Assembly (NCBI GenBank): GCA_964611805.1
Contig: CAZTBG010000001.1
Coordinates: 73,377-137,376 of the forward strand
DNA: 64,000 bases
Source: W589 sp964611805
Lineage (GTDB): Bacteria > Chloroflexota > Dehalococcoidia > Dehalococcoidales > Fen-1064
Direction: 5' to 3'
Shown: positions 1-9,195 of the stretch, one piece after another
Layout: each line of letters opens with the position of its first letter
Numbering within the stretch: the stretch's first letter is position 1
Made by a program: the position numbers and the translations under genes
Notes under the pieces: model-generated
The model's database searches: none
What the model was told of the DNA's origin: nothing
Seen by the model: the letters and a program-made list of their open reading frames with translations, nothing else

Positions 1-90
1 GTGGCATGAATTACACTCGTATTCGTAGATGGGCACCGTATCACCTCACAGGATATGTTTCGGAAATTGTTTGCACGCAATCAAGACTGA

Positions 91-123
91 TTATACCCTT
101 TTCCGCTTCCGTCTGCCAAATTT
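91..123 (-). pseudogene. Remnant of a MATE transporter C-terminus
   Basis: Read on the minus strand, this stretch encodes KFGRRKRKRV followed by TAA. The two intact MATE genes next door end in TGRWKRKMV and TGRWKRKRV, and the DNA match to those tails is close. It lies 24 bases beyond the stop of the first intact gene, where only the tail of a further copy would remain after a deletion. I see no reading frame joined to it. The rest of 1-147 shows nothing else I can support. Confidence 0.4.
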
Positions 124-147
124 AACTATAGAAGTTGTTGCCGCTGG

Positions 148-1662
148 CTAGACCATCTTACGCTTCCACCTGCCGGTCTTAAAATACACCGTGTAGATAA
201 CGGCTCTCACGACAACGGCCGAGACCACTCCCCAGCGTACTCCATAGACACCAACCGAGGTATATCTGGGTAGGAAATACGCCATCGGCACCTGCACGAG
301 CCACATTGTAGCTAGTGTCGTCGCCATTGTTATCATGGTATCACCAACCCCATTGAGACACTGGGTCAGTACCATCACCGAGCCGAAAACCATGAAGTTC
401 ACGATTTCAATCCGGAGGAAGTCACCACCCAAGGCCACCAGGTCAGGGTCACTATTAAAGATTTTGATTATCCCTTCGGCGTAGAAAAACACCAGCGTCG
501 AGGATACCACCATAAGAGCTGTAAAGAGACCGGCCGCTATCCAGCCTGTCCTTTCGGCACGTTCTGGCTGTTTTGCCCCCAGGTTCTGACCAGCAAGCAC
601 ACCAGCGGCCTGCCCCAACCCCTGGCCGGCCATCTGGGCGAACACACCCACCCTCTGGATAAGCGTGTGAGCCGTCACGGCGACGGTACCGAAGGGTGAG
701 ATGAATGCGACCAGTAACATATTGGCAAAGCTACGGTTCATGCCGCTGACCGAGGCGGGAATGCCAACCCGAATGAGACGCCAGATGATATTTCGGTCAA
801 AGCTGAAGTTTTTCAGGCTCATTTTCAGGCGTGAGTGGCCAATATGAACGAACCGCCAGATGGCCAGATGTCCTAAGGCCCGACCGACAACACCGTAGCT
901 ACTGTGCCTGGTCCCCTGCAACCACCGAGTCCGCTCCAACCCTATTGAACGTCCGGCAAAGAGTGCCCCCAGGCATATCGTAGCCCCCAAACTCTGGGAA
1001 AAGACATTGGTCAGAGCAGCACCACTGACTCCCATACGGGGGAATATCCACCAGCCCAAGACGAGGAAAGGACTCAGGGCCACGTGGAACACCCGGAAGA
1101 CAACCGAGGCCAGCATTGGTGTCATGGCGTCACCGGAAGCCTGCATGGCACTCTCTCCCATCATGCGGAAGGACATCGCCACCGAACCGACGAACATGAT
1201 ACGCATGTAGGCTGCCCCTTCGCTGACCACGTCCTCCTCCAGCCCGAAAATGCGCATTATCGGCTCTGCCAGAAGGATGCCAACGATAGCCATGATGATT
1301 GAGAAGGCAACACTGACAACCAGGGCTTGCTGGGCTACGTGATTGGCACTCTCGTTGTTTCCGGCACCAACAAAACGGGCAACCAGGGCCCTGGTACCGG
1401 TGGTCAATCCCATCCGCAGGGAATTCACTACCATCACCGCAGTACCGGCAACACCAACTCCAGCCAGTGATGCCTCGCCCAACCTGCCCACCCATACGAG
1501 GTCAATGGTGGGACCAATCATTGTCAGGATGGCGTTAACCGACATCGGCCAGCCCAGAGATAGGAGATTCTTGGTAATACTTCCCTTAGTCCAGTCCCTG
1601 GCAAAAACACCACGCCTTCCGCCGTATGCTTCAGCCTCTACGTTCTCTTCTGTCTCGTCCAT
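148..1662 (-). CDS. MATE family efflux transporter (copy 1)
   Basis: A 504-residue inner-membrane protein of the MATE (multi antimicrobial extrusion) family, which exports cationic drugs or metabolites in exchange for Na+ or H+. It shows two homologous halves of about six hydrophobic segments. The first begins near residue 30 with GWPMSVNAILTMIGPTIDLV, and the second near residue 290 with IRVGIPASVSGMNRSFANM. A linker of about 60 residues between the halves is longer than usual. It ends in a basic tail. It is a tandem paralogue of the gene just upstream (1675-3183), with only 12 bases between them, so the two are probably one transcription unit. An AGAG sequence precedes the ATG. Substrate unknown. 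Confidence 0.93.
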   Translation of the reverse strand: MDETEENVEAEAYGGRRGVFARDWTKGSITKNLLSLGWPMSVNAILTMIGPTIDLVWVGRLGEASLAGVGVAGTAVMVVNSLRMGLTTGTRALVARFVGAGNNESANHVAQQALVVSVAFSIIMAIVGILLAEPIMRIFGLEEDVVSEGAAYMRIMFVGSVAMSFRMMGESAMQASGDAMTPMLASVVFRVFHVALSPFLVLGWWIFPRMGVSGAALTNVFSQSLGATICLGALFAGRSIGLERTRWLQGTRHSSYGVVGRALGHLAIWRFVHIGHSRLKMSLKNFSFDRNIIWRLIRVGIPASVSGMNRSFANMLLVAFISPFGTVAVTAHTLIQRVGVFAQMAGQGLGQAAGVLAGQNLGAKQPERAERTGWIAAGLFTALMVVSSTLVFFYAEGIIKIFNSDPDLVALGGDFLRIEIVNFMVFGSVMVLTQCLNGVGDTMITMATTLATMWLVQVPMAYFLPRYTSVGVYGVRWGVVSAVVVRAVIYTVYFKTGRWKRKMV

Positions 1663-1674
1663 CTCTCTTCGCAG

Positions 1675-3183
1675 TTAAACTCGCTTCCGCTTCCATCTTC
1701 CGGTGCGAAAATAGACCAGGTACAATACCGAGCTCACGATGAACCCAGCCGACATCGCCCAGCGTACGCCGAACACCCCCAGGTCTCCCACCTTAGGCAG
1801 GAAAAACGCCAGCGGCACCTGCACCACCCAGGCAGTTATCAGACTGAAAATCATCGGGGGAACGGTGTCACCGGACCCAGAGAGCACGTTCATCAGGGTG
1901 GAGGTGAAACCCATGACCAAGTAACCAGCCACGGCAATCCTCACGTAGGTCACGGCGACATCCAACAGGCCTGATTCAGAGTTAAAGATACTTATTATCT
2001 GTGCCGGTATGAGCAGCAGCAACAGCGCACAGGATATCAGGAAGCCTTCGGACATCATCAGTGATATCCAGGCGCTCCGCTCCGCACGGTCCGGTTTATT
2101 CGCGCCGAGATTCTGTCCCGCCAGCACGCCAGCCGCCTGGCCAAAAGCCATGCCCGGTATGAAAAGCACCATCTCAACACGCTGAACGATTGAGTGGGCA
2201 GCTACGGCAAACGTGCCGAAGGGACTGACGAAAATCATCAGGACGAACTGGCTGGCGGTACGCTGCATACCGGAGATCATGGCCGGGATGCCAATCTTAA
2301 CGATACGCCAGATGATATCGGTATCAAAGCGGAAATTCCGGAAACTGAGCCGTAACCGCGATGGTCGATTCCGGGGAATCCACCAGAAGAAGCGTGACCC
2401 CGTCTGACGCCCGGCTTCGTCCTGCCCGGCGCGGCCGATGAATACAAGAGCCCTGCCTCTGCCGAGAAACCATAGCCCCAGGATAACACCAAGGCTATAC
2501 GAAATGATGCTGGTCACAGCGGCTCCTCTGACGCCGAGCTGCGGGAATATCCACAGTCCGAAGATAAAAAACGGGGAGAGCGTCACGTGAACCAGCCGGT
2601 ATATGGTGGCGGTTACCATCGGGGTAACGGCATCGCCGGAAGCCTGCATGACACCCTCCACCATGAAGCGGAACGATACCGCCGCCATACCGACGAACTG
2701 GATTCTCAGGTAGGGGACACCTTCTGTCATGACATCAGGTTCAAGTCCGAATATCCCGAGTATCCGCTCCGCGAAGAAGATACCCACCAGCGCCACCAGC
2801 AGGGCAAACCCACCGCTAACGATAAAGCCCTGCTGGGCCACCAGGTTGGCGCTGTCCGGGTCCCTAGCGCCGACGAATCGGGCAATCAGGGCCCTCATCC
2901 CCATGACCAGGCCCATCATGGCCCCCATGGTAATCTGAACAGCGATGCCAGCCACGCCGACCCCGGCCACCGAGGCCGACCCGAGCTTACCCACCCATAT
3001 CATGTCGATGGTGGGACCGAGCATCATCAGAGTGCTGGTGATGACCATCGGCCAGGACAGCTTCAGGAGATTTCCGAAGATACTGCCCTGAGTCCAGTCA
3101 CGGCCGAAGGCATCCGGCCCCTCACTGTATCCCCCAGCTCCTCTCCCATCCACAGTCTGCCCACTAGTCCCTGATTGCTCCAC
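1675..3183 (-). CDS. MATE family efflux transporter (copy 2)
   Basis: A 502-residue MATE exporter, clearly paralogous to the gene at 148-1662 along its whole length (shared N-terminal RDWT-GSI, GPTID-WVG, ARFVGA, MQASGDA-TPM and C-terminal TGRWKRK blocks). Two six-helix halves are separated by an extended charged linker around residues 235-285. The start drawn here is a GTG with AAGGAG only two bases upstream, which is too close for a normal ribosome site. A downstream GTG in TVDGRG is possible, so the first 10-15 residues are uncertain. The pair may form a heterodimer or have diverged in substrate; the sequence does not tell. Confidence 0.92.
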   Translation of the reverse strand: MEQSGTSGQTVDGRGAGGYSEGPDAFGRDWTQGSIFGNLLKLSWPMVITSTLMMLGPTIDMIWVGKLGSASVAGVGVAGIAVQITMGAMMGLVMGMRALIARFVGARDPDSANLVAQQGFIVSGGFALLVALVGIFFAERILGIFGLEPDVMTEGVPYLRIQFVGMAAVSFRFMVEGVMQASGDAVTPMVTATIYRLVHVTLSPFFIFGLWIFPQLGVRGAAVTSIISYSLGVILGLWFLGRGRALVFIGRAGQDEAGRQTGSRFFWWIPRNRPSRLRLSFRNFRFDTDIIWRIVKIGIPAMISGMQRTASQFVLMIFVSPFGTFAVAAHSIVQRVEMVLFIPGMAFGQAAGVLAGQNLGANKPDRAERSAWISLMMSEGFLISCALLLLLIPAQIISIFNSESGLLDVAVTYVRIAVAGYLVMGFTSTLMNVLSGSGDTVPPMIFSLITAWVVQVPLAFFLPKVGDLGVFGVRWAMSAGFIVSSVLYLVYFRTGRWKRKRV

Positions 3184-3278
3184 TACTCCTTACTCTGCAA
3201 AAACAAATAATCTCTCCACCGCAGGGTACGAGGCCCCATTAGTCTCAATATTAGCTGTACACGGGATAGCTAAAACAT

Positions 3279-4682
3279 TCAAGCCGGCAAGCTCAACAGT
3301 CCCGCCTGCTCGATTGCTCCAGCCACTACAAAGAGCGAGCCGGTAACGCAAATCAGGTCCCTGTCTCCCGCCCAGTCCAGGGCGAGGGGCAGGGCAATTG
3401 AGATATCATCCGTTTCTTCAGCTTTAACACCATGCCGGGCGAACTCAGCCACTATCGGGGCAGTAGCCATCGCCCGGGGATGAACCGAGCGCGTAACAAT
3501 TACCCGGTCAAAGAAATGTACCAGCTCCGAGACCACTCCGCTGAGGTCCTTGTCCGCAGAAAGCCCCATAATCAAAATAGCATGGTCAAAATTGAAGTAC
3601 TGCTCCAGTGACTGTCTCAATCGCCCGGCAGAATCAACGTTATGGGCGCCATCGACCACGATAAGGGGCTTGTGACTTAAAATCTGGAGTCGGCCTTCCC
3701 ACTGCACCTTCGCCAGTCCGTTCTGTATGCTTTCTACCGTGATTTTCGGGCAGTGCGCCGCCAGCACCTCCAGTGCGGCTACCGCCGCCGCGGCGTTGTC
3801 CAGCTGATACTGCCCCAGCAACGGTATCGAAAGTGAGTAGCTATTCAGTCTACCCTCCACCTGAAAGAACTGCCTCTCCAATTCATAACGGGGATTGTGC
3901 CAGGTAACATCCCGGCCTACTCTGATTAGCTCCGCCTTGTGGTCACGGCATGCCTCCTCAAAGACGCGGTCCACTTCCTCAGTCTGGGGAGAAATCACCA
4001 CAGGGATACCGTCCTTAATAATTCCGGCCTTCTCGGCGGCAATCTCAGCCAGGGTATTGCCCAGAACCTCGGTATGCTCAAGACTGATTGATGCGATGAC
4101 ACAGACCTCGGGGTGAACAACATTGGTGGCATCGAGACGGCCACCCAGCCCCACCTCTATCACCTGGAAATCAACCCCCTTACGGGCAAAGTGGGCGAAC
4201 CCCAGCGCTGTCAGTATCTCAAAGGTGGTCAACTCACCGTAGGTAGCAGCCTCGTTCACAGCCTCAATCTCGGGGCGAATCTCATCCACCAGGGCAACCA
4301 GCTCCTCATTGGATATCATCTGCCAGTCCACCCGCATACGCTCGTTTAATAAGTGGAGATGCGGTGAGGTGAAGAGACCGGTAGTATACCCGGCGGCAGT
4401 CAGGGCGGAGGCCACCATCGCGGCGATGCTCCCCTTCCCCTTGGAACCGGCGATATGGACGGTGCGGGCCTTCAAGTGGGGACTGTCCAGCCTCTTCAGC
4501 AGTTCGTCCATGCGTCGCAGGTCATAAGTAACCCGGGTACGCGGACCGGGTTGCCTCTCCTGGTCGATGAAGCTGTAAATGTAGTCTAGCGCCTGTTGAT
4601 AGCGACTGTCCGTCTGCCTGCCCTCAAACCTGGTATCAAAAAGGAAGGGGGAACAGCCACTGGCTCTGCCCCCCGTTACCAT
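3279..4682 (-). CDS. folC: Bifunctional folylpolyglutamate synthase/dihydrofolate synthase
   Basis: FolC adds glutamate to dihydropteroate and to folates using ATP (Mur ligase superfamily). The P-loop is HIAGSKGKGSIAAM (about residues 76-89), followed by the LFTSPHL folate-loop motif, the EVGLGGRLDATNVV block, SLEHTEVLG, and the C-terminal DGAHN motif typical of FolC. At 467 residues it is somewhat longer than the usual 420-440 because of an N-terminal extension before the YQQALDYIY start block. No alternative start codon is obvious in that extension. It is divergent from the kor cluster, with about 225 bases between. Confidence 0.93.
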   Translation of the reverse strand: MVTGGRASGCSPFLFDTRFEGRQTDSRYQQALDYIYSFIDQERQPGPRTRVTYDLRRMDELLKRLDSPHLKARTVHIAGSKGKGSIAAMVASALTAAGYTTGLFTSPHLHLLNERMRVDWQMISNEELVALVDEIRPEIEAVNEAATYGELTTFEILTALGFAHFARKGVDFQVIEVGLGGRLDATNVVHPEVCVIASISLEHTEVLGNTLAEIAAEKAGIIKDGIPVVISPQTEEVDRVFEEACRDHKAELIRVGRDVTWHNPRYELERQFFQVEGRLNSYSLSIPLLGQYQLDNAAAAVAALEVLAAHCPKITVESIQNGLAKVQWEGRLQILSHKPLIVVDGAHNVDSAGRLRQSLEQYFNFDHAILIMGLSADKDLSGVVSELVHFFDRVIVTRSVHPRAMATAPIVAEFARHGVKAEETDDISIALPLALDWAGDRDLICVTGSLFVVAGAIEQAGLLSLPA

Positions 4683-4940
4683 CAGGGAAATGCCCGCTTG
4701 AAATTATATCATCAATATCGAAAGGGCCACAACCTGAGGAAGCCCCGGGCTATTGCGGGGGGTATAACAATACAACAAAGAAAGGCAGCCCTGCCGCACC
4801 ACGATGGTACCCGTTTGATAATCGGCAGTCTGCTGTGCTATCCTAGTCCTGTCATCTCCACTATCTGCATGAATCGGACACCCACCGGGACTATTTTGAG
4901 CAACGGCGTGATAAAATCCAAACAGAACCAGGTCTTTGTG

Positions 4941-5156
4941 ATGACAGAACGGTGCAAGGGCTGCCGCTTCTGTATTGAGTTTTGCCCGCAACACCTACTG
5001 TACGAAAGTGACGAGACCAACAGCAAAGGGTACCACATTGTCCGTATGGACAACAGTGATAAATGCATTGGCTGCGAAATGTGCAGCATGATATGCCCTG
5101 AGTTTGCTATTCACGTGGTCACCGCCGACGAGGAACCTGAACAGGGGGAAGGGTGA
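4941..5156 (+). CDS. korD: 2-oxoacid:ferredoxin oxidoreductase delta subunit (4Fe-4S ferredoxin)
   Basis: A small ferredoxin of 71 residues with two complete CxxCxxCxxxCP clusters, CKGCRFCIEFCP and CIGCEMCSMICP, so it should carry two 4Fe-4S centres. It is the electron-accepting subunit of the KorDABC enzyme encoded immediately downstream, whose first ATG overlaps this stop as TGATG. ATG 4941 has AGGT seven bases upstream. A GTG at 4908 in the same frame would add 11 residues and would match relatives that have a longer lead before the first cysteine, so the start is uncertain. Confidence 0.88.
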   Translation: MTERCKGCRFCIEFCPQHLLYESDETNSKGYHIVRMDNSDKCIGCEMCSMICPEFAIHVVTADEEPEQGEG

Positions 5157-6307
5157 TGCCTGATAGAAGCCACCTGGAGGGGGAGCACTTCATGAGCGGT
5201 GACGAAGCCTGCGCCGAAGGGGCTATCAGTGCTGGCTGCCGCTTCTTCGCCGGCTACCCCATTACGCCGGCTACCGAGATTGCGGAACGAATGTCGGACC
5301 GCCTGCCAGAGGTCGGTGGTACCTACATCCAGATGGAGGACGAACTCGGTTCCATGGCCGCCGTCCTCGGGGCCTCCTGGGGTAATGTTAAGGCAATGAC
5401 AGCCACCTCTGGCCCGGGATTCAGCCTGATGATGGAGAACATCGGACTCGGTGTCATGCTGGAGACACCCTGCGTCGTGGTGAACGTACAACGCGCCGGG
5501 CCGTCAACCGGACTGCCGACAATGGTCGGCCAGGGAGACATGATGCAGGCACGCTGGGGCAGTCACGGCTGCTACAGTATCATCGCCGTCTCACCCAGCT
5601 CCCCACAGGAGGTCTATGACCTGACCATCAAGGCATTCAATCTCTCCGAGAGGTTCCGCCTGCCGGTACTCATGATGACAGACGGGGCCATAGGGCATAT
5701 ATACGAGAAGGTGGTGATACCACCGCTCAGCGAAATACAGCTCGTACCACGGCGCCGTCCCGATGTCCCACCGGGCGAATACTGGCCGTATGTGCCCGAT
5801 GCTGACCTTGTCCCGCCGATGGCCAATACTGGCGAAGGTTACCGGTTTCATATTACCGGGCTGACCCACGATGAGCGGGGTTACCCGGTAATGACCCCCG
5901 AGGCGCAGGACAAGCTGGTAAGGCGACTGGTGGAGAAGGTAGAGCGATACCGTGACGAGATTACCGAGCTGGAAGAGGAAGGCATTGACGACGCCGAGGT
6001 GGTCGTGTGTACCTATGGCGTTACCGCACGAGTAGCCATGATTGCCATAGAGCACGCCAGGCAGGAAGGAATCCGGGTAGGCTTGCTCCGGTTGATAACT
6101 ATATGGCCGTTTCCTGAAGACAGGATAAGGGAGATTGCCAGGCAGGTCAAAGCCTTTATTGTGCCGGAGATTAACTACGGCCAGATTTCCCTTGAGGTGG
6201 AGCGGAGTGCGGCGGGAATGACCAGGACAATTCTGGTGCCTAATATGGGCGGTGCGGTACATGACCCGGAGACTATAATGGATGCTATCAGGCAGGCGGT
6301 CCAATGA
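5156..6307 (+). CDS. korA: 2-oxoacid:ferredoxin oxidoreductase alpha subunit
   Basis: About 383 residues. It contains the pyrimidine-binding and transketolase C-terminal domains of the KorA/VorA type: GDEACAEGAISAGCRFFAGYPITPATEI at the N-terminus (opening residues only quoted in part: GYPITPATEI), then MATSGPGFSLM-type TATSGPGFSLMMENIGL, and RAGPSTGLPT. The complex decarboxylates a 2-oxoacid, most likely 2-oxoglutarate, to the acyl-CoA with reduction of ferredoxin, or runs in reverse. It is translationally coupled at both ends: TGATG with korD and ATGA with korB. A GTG three bases upstream (5153) is an alternative start. Substrate is assigned by D-A-B-C order and family resemblance, not proven. 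Confidence 0.92.
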   Translation: MPDRSHLEGEHFMSGDEACAEGAISAGCRFFAGYPITPATEIAERMSDRLPEVGGTYIQMEDELGSMAAVLGASWGNVKAMTATSGPGFSLMMENIGLGVMLETPCVVVNVQRAGPSTGLPTMVGQGDMMQARWGSHGCYSIIAVSPSSPQEVYDLTIKAFNLSERFRLPVLMMTDGAIGHIYEKVVIPPLSEIQLVPRRRPDVPPGEYWPYVPDADLVPPMANTGEGYRFHITGLTHDERGYPVMTPEAQDKLVRRLVEKVERYRDEITELEEEGIDDAEVVVCTYGVTARVAMIAIEHARQEGIRVGLLRLITIWPFPEDRIREIARQVKAFIVPEINYGQISLEVERSAAGMTRTILVPNMGGAVHDPETIMDAIRQAVQ

Positions 6308-7143
6308 ACGTGACGGCAGTAACTGGCGAAACCAGCGAGAAACATCCCCTGGAGGACTACCTCAGGGTGGAGCGGCTGCCCCACATCTGGTGCCCCGGTT
6401 GCGGCCTCGGGGTTATTCTCGGTGCCTTTCTCAGAGGCCTGTTCAAATCAGGACTGACACCGGAAAAAACAGCCGTGGTTTCTGGCATTGGCTGTACTGG
6501 CCGGGTAGCGGGATATATTAATTTAGACTCTTTCCACACCACCCACGGACGGGCAATCGCCTTCGCTACCGGCCTGAAGCTGGCCAACCCGGAGCTAAAA
6601 GTGGTCGTTTTCAGCGGCGACGGTGATATAGCAGCCATCGGGGGGAATCACCTCATTCACGCCGGGCGCCGGAACATTGATATGACCGTGCTGTGCGTCA
6701 ACAACTTCAACTACGGAATGACGGGCGGGCAGTTCGGACCAACGACACCATCAATGGCTCGCTCGACAACGTCACGCGCTGGCAACGTCGAGAATCCCTT
6801 CAATATGTCCGCACTGGCAGCCGCCAGTGGTGCCGTTTATGTTGCACGCTGGACAGCCGCCCAGGTCCATCAAATGGAGCGGTCTATCACAGAGGCCCTG
6901 CTGAAGAAAGGGTTCAGTTTCGTTGAGATAATATCCCCCTGCCCCACCTACTATGGCCGGATGAACCGCCAGCCAACCGGACTTGACCAGATGCGTTACT
7001 ACCGCAGCAACGCAATTGTCAGGCACGGTGCCAATCCGAACGAGGTGGGGGTGGGCATGAGCGGGCAGATAATAACCGGCAAGTTCGTAGACATTGAACT
7101 CCCATACCTGCCCGGCCCCAAGGACAGAAACAATGGCGGATAA
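6304..7143 (+). CDS. korB: 2-oxoacid:ferredoxin oxidoreductase beta subunit (TPP-binding)
   Basis: 279 residues with the thiamine pyrophosphate-binding fold. Landmarks are WCPGCGLGVILGA near residue 30, GIGCTGRVAGY, the TTHGRAIAFATGLKLANP block, and the TPP signature VFSGDGDIAAIGGNH, followed by NNFNYGMTGGQFGPTTP. These are typical of KorB. Its ATG overlaps the korA stop (ATGA) and its own 3' end overlaps korC by 11 bases, so all four subunits should be made in step. It acts in the cytoplasm in a KorABCD heterotetramer. Confidence 0.93.
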   Translation: MNVTAVTGETSEKHPLEDYLRVERLPHIWCPGCGLGVILGAFLRGLFKSGLTPEKTAVVSGIGCTGRVAGYINLDSFHTTHGRAIAFATGLKLANPELKVVVFSGDGDIAAIGGNHLIHAGRRNIDMTVLCVNNFNYGMTGGQFGPTTPSMARSTTSRAGNVENPFNMSALAAASGAVYVARWTAAQVHQMERSITEALLKKGFSFVEIISPCPTYYGRMNRQPTGLDQMRYYRSNAIVRHGANPNEVGVGMSGQIITGKFVDIELPYLPGPKDRNNGG

Positions 7144-7678
7144 GCACGAGATAAGGCTATGCGGTTTCGGAGGGCAGGGCATTATCCTGGCCGGTTACAT
7201 CATCGGGCAGGCGGCCGCCGTTTACGAGGGTATCAACGCCGTATTTACCCAGGACTACGGCCCGGAGGCCCGGGGAGGCGCCTGTCGGGCTGACGTTATC
7301 ATCTCCAGCGAGCCGATTCGTTATCCCTACGTTGGTACCCCTTCGGTACTGGTGGCGATGTCACAGGAAGCCTATGAGAAGTATATCACCCAGGTCCGCG
7401 AGGATACTCTGATTATTATCGAGGAAGACCTGGTTACCCCAGTGAGCACGGGAAACAACCGGATGCTTATGATGCCGGCAACCCGTTTTGCCAACGAGCT
7501 GGGCTGGGTAGCTGTAGCCAATGTCGTCATGCTGGGTTTCCTGACCGCCGCCACCAATATACTGTCGGCGGATGCCGTGAAGAAATCGATACTGGCCTCT
7601 GTCCCCTCGGGGACGGGGGACTTAAATACAAACGCCTTCGAAAAGGGTTTTGAATACGCCAGGGCAACAGTGAGTTAA
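7133..7678 (+). CDS. korC: 2-oxoacid:ferredoxin oxidoreductase gamma subunit
   Basis: 181 residues, starting MADKHEIRLCGFGGQGIILAG, which is the standard opening of the gamma subunit (POR_N-like domain). It also has the TQDYGPEARGGACRADVIIS block characteristic of KorC. I placed the start at ATG 7133, which gives the usual family N-terminus and overlaps the last codons of korB. A longer reading frame starting at 7094 would add 13 residues without homology to the family. The gene closes the korDABC cluster; argC begins four bases after its stop. Confidence 0.92.
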   Translation: MADKHEIRLCGFGGQGIILAGYIIGQAAAVYEGINAVFTQDYGPEARGGACRADVIISSEPIRYPYVGTPSVLVAMSQEAYEKYITQVREDTLIIIEEDLVTPVSTGNNRMLMMPATRFANELGWVAVANVVMLGFLTAATNILSADAVKKSILASVPSGTGDLNTNAFEKGFEYARATVS

Positions 7679-7682
7679 CACA

Positions 7683-8723
7683 ATGAACAAAACTAAGGTT
7701 GGCATCATTAATGTTACCGGCTACGTCGGCGTTGAGCTGGCGCGGCTGCTGCACCAGCACCCTGAGGTGGAACTGACCTCGGTTACGGGGCGGAGCGCTG
7801 CCGGGCAAAAGCTGGGTACAGTCTTCCCTCACCTGGCAGGCATCGACCTGACAATTGAGCCTGAACTGGGTAAGGTTGACCTTGCTTTCTCGGCGATGCC
7901 TCACAAGGAGAGCGCCGTAGTTGTGGTACCGCTACTCAAGAGCGGTATCAAGGTTATCGACGCCAGTGCCGATTTCCGATTGAAAGACGCCACCGAGTAT
8001 GAGCGCCGCTACAATGTCACCCACCCAGCACCAGAGCTGCTCAAGCAGGCGGTCTACGGCCTGCCTGAGCTCCATCGAACGGAGATTATGTCTGCCCGAC
8101 TGGTGTCCATCCCTGGCTGCTATCCCACCGGCGCTATTCTTGCCCTGGCACCGGTAGTCAAAGCAGGCCTGATAGAGCCGGAGGTTATCGTCGACAGCAA
8201 GTCGGGGACATCCGGGGCCGGACGGACGCCCACACAGGGGACTCACTACCCGGAGGTCAACGAGGACATCACTGCCTACGCCCTAGAGGGACACCGCCAC
8301 CTGCCCGAGATAACCCAGGAGCTAAATCAGTTCCGTCCCCAGCAGCCGCTCTCGGTGACCTTCGTCCCGCACCTGACACCGATGACGCGCGGCATCCTGA
8401 CCACCTGCTATGCCACCCTGTCTCCCGGCAAAATTCCGCCCACCGATAAGGGCCGGGAAGAGCTACGCGAGCTTTTCCAGGACTTCTATAAGGACAAGCC
8501 ATTCGTCCGGATAGCAGAGAACTCCCCCCACACCAAGCACACCTGGGGAAGTAATATGTGTCTTATCTACCCCACCATTGCTCCGGATACAGGCAGGCTC
8601 GTCATCATCAGCTGCCTCGATAACCTGGTCAAGGGGGCCGCCGGGGGAGGTGTCCAGAACATGAACCTCATGCTCGGCCTGCCCGAAACAACCGGCCTCC
8701 AGGCACTGGCAGTCTATCCGTAG
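7683..8723 (+). CDS. argC: N-acetyl-gamma-glutamyl-phosphate reductase
   Basis: ArgC reduces N-acetylglutamyl phosphate to the semialdehyde with NADPH, the third step of arginine synthesis. The 346-residue protein has the dinucleotide-binding loop VTGYVGVELARLL (residues 11-23), the FSAMPHKES loop, the active-site SIPGCYPTGAILAL with catalytic Cys146, and a GAGRTPTQGTHYPEVNED block. The C-terminus ends the domain in a normal way. It follows korC by four bases, so it is probably cotranscribed; both deal with the 2-oxoglutarate/glutamate node. No other arginine gene is in the window, so the related LysY role in an alpha-aminoadipate pathway cannot be excluded from this gene alone. Confidence 0.92.
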   Translation: MNKTKVGIINVTGYVGVELARLLHQHPEVELTSVTGRSAAGQKLGTVFPHLAGIDLTIEPELGKVDLAFSAMPHKESAVVVVPLLKSGIKVIDASADFRLKDATEYERRYNVTHPAPELLKQAVYGLPELHRTEIMSARLVSIPGCYPTGAILALAPVVKAGLIEPEVIVDSKSGTSGAGRTPTQGTHYPEVNEDITAYALEGHRHLPEITQELNQFRPQQPLSVTFVPHLTPMTRGILTTCYATLSPGKIPPTDKGREELRELFQDFYKDKPFVRIAENSPHTKHTWGSNMCLIYPTIAPDTGRLVIISCLDNLVKGAAGGGVQNMNLMLGLPETTGLQALAVYP

Positions 8724-8770
8724 CTGCCCGCTTCCTTGAGGTTCCTCAATACTTCTGCTAATATGAAATC

Positions 8771-9157
8771 ATGAAGGTAAGAGAGAAATCTACACCGACA
8801 TCGGCACCCGAATCGACTCTGCTGGAATACACGCACCTCCCACTCGGTAAAGACGTACCCGCCTTTGCCGGTTACTATGTGCCGGAAAAAGAGGTGAGAA
8901 TCCCCTTCCACGGGCGCGAAGTCCTCTACGTTATCGGGCAGGTTGTTGTTGAGACGGCCTGCCAGGATATCACCTGCACCCCCGGCAGTGACTGGTACGC
9001 CATGGTACCCGGCTACATCCTGAGGTGGCAGTACCGGAAGAATGAAGACGGTCTGCCAGTATCCGAGACAGAGATGATTACCGACTATAAAACACGGAAG
9101 GAAATCGAGCACATCATCCAGGAACGTGAAGCCGCCACCCGCGTGGAGTTCCGCTAG
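8771..9157 (+). CDS. Conserved-looking hypothetical protein
   Basis: 128 residues, no family recognised. It is soluble, with no signal peptide or membrane segment. The middle is beta-rich (VLYVIGQVVVETAC, DWYAMVPGYILRWQYRK) and the end is a charged helix (TRKEIEHIIQEREAATRVEF). It contains two cysteines close together (residues 63 and 68 approximately). It sits 47 bases after argC on the same strand with codon use like its neighbours, which suggests a real gene. Function unknown. Confidence 0.65.
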   Translation: MKVREKSTPTSAPESTLLEYTHLPLGKDVPAFAGYYVPEKEVRIPFHGREVLYVIGQVVVETACQDITCTPGSDWYAMVPGYILRWQYRKNEDGLPVSETEMITDYKTRKEIEHIIQEREAATRVEFR

Positions 9158-9195
9158 GTATCCCTAATACGAGATAATTTCAGGAGACCTTCTTC

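Noticed and set aside
1130..1495. A 121-codon minus-strand frame inside the MATE gene
   Set aside because: It is a shadow of the real MATE frame, with low-complexity, unlike-protein composition.
2587..3174. A 195-codon plus-strand frame opposite the second MATE gene
   Set aside because: An antisense shadow in GC-rich coding DNA; His- and Gly-rich sequence with no family resemblance.
5591..6304. A 237-codon frame antisense to korA
   Set aside because: korA is certain by family motifs and the antisense product has none.
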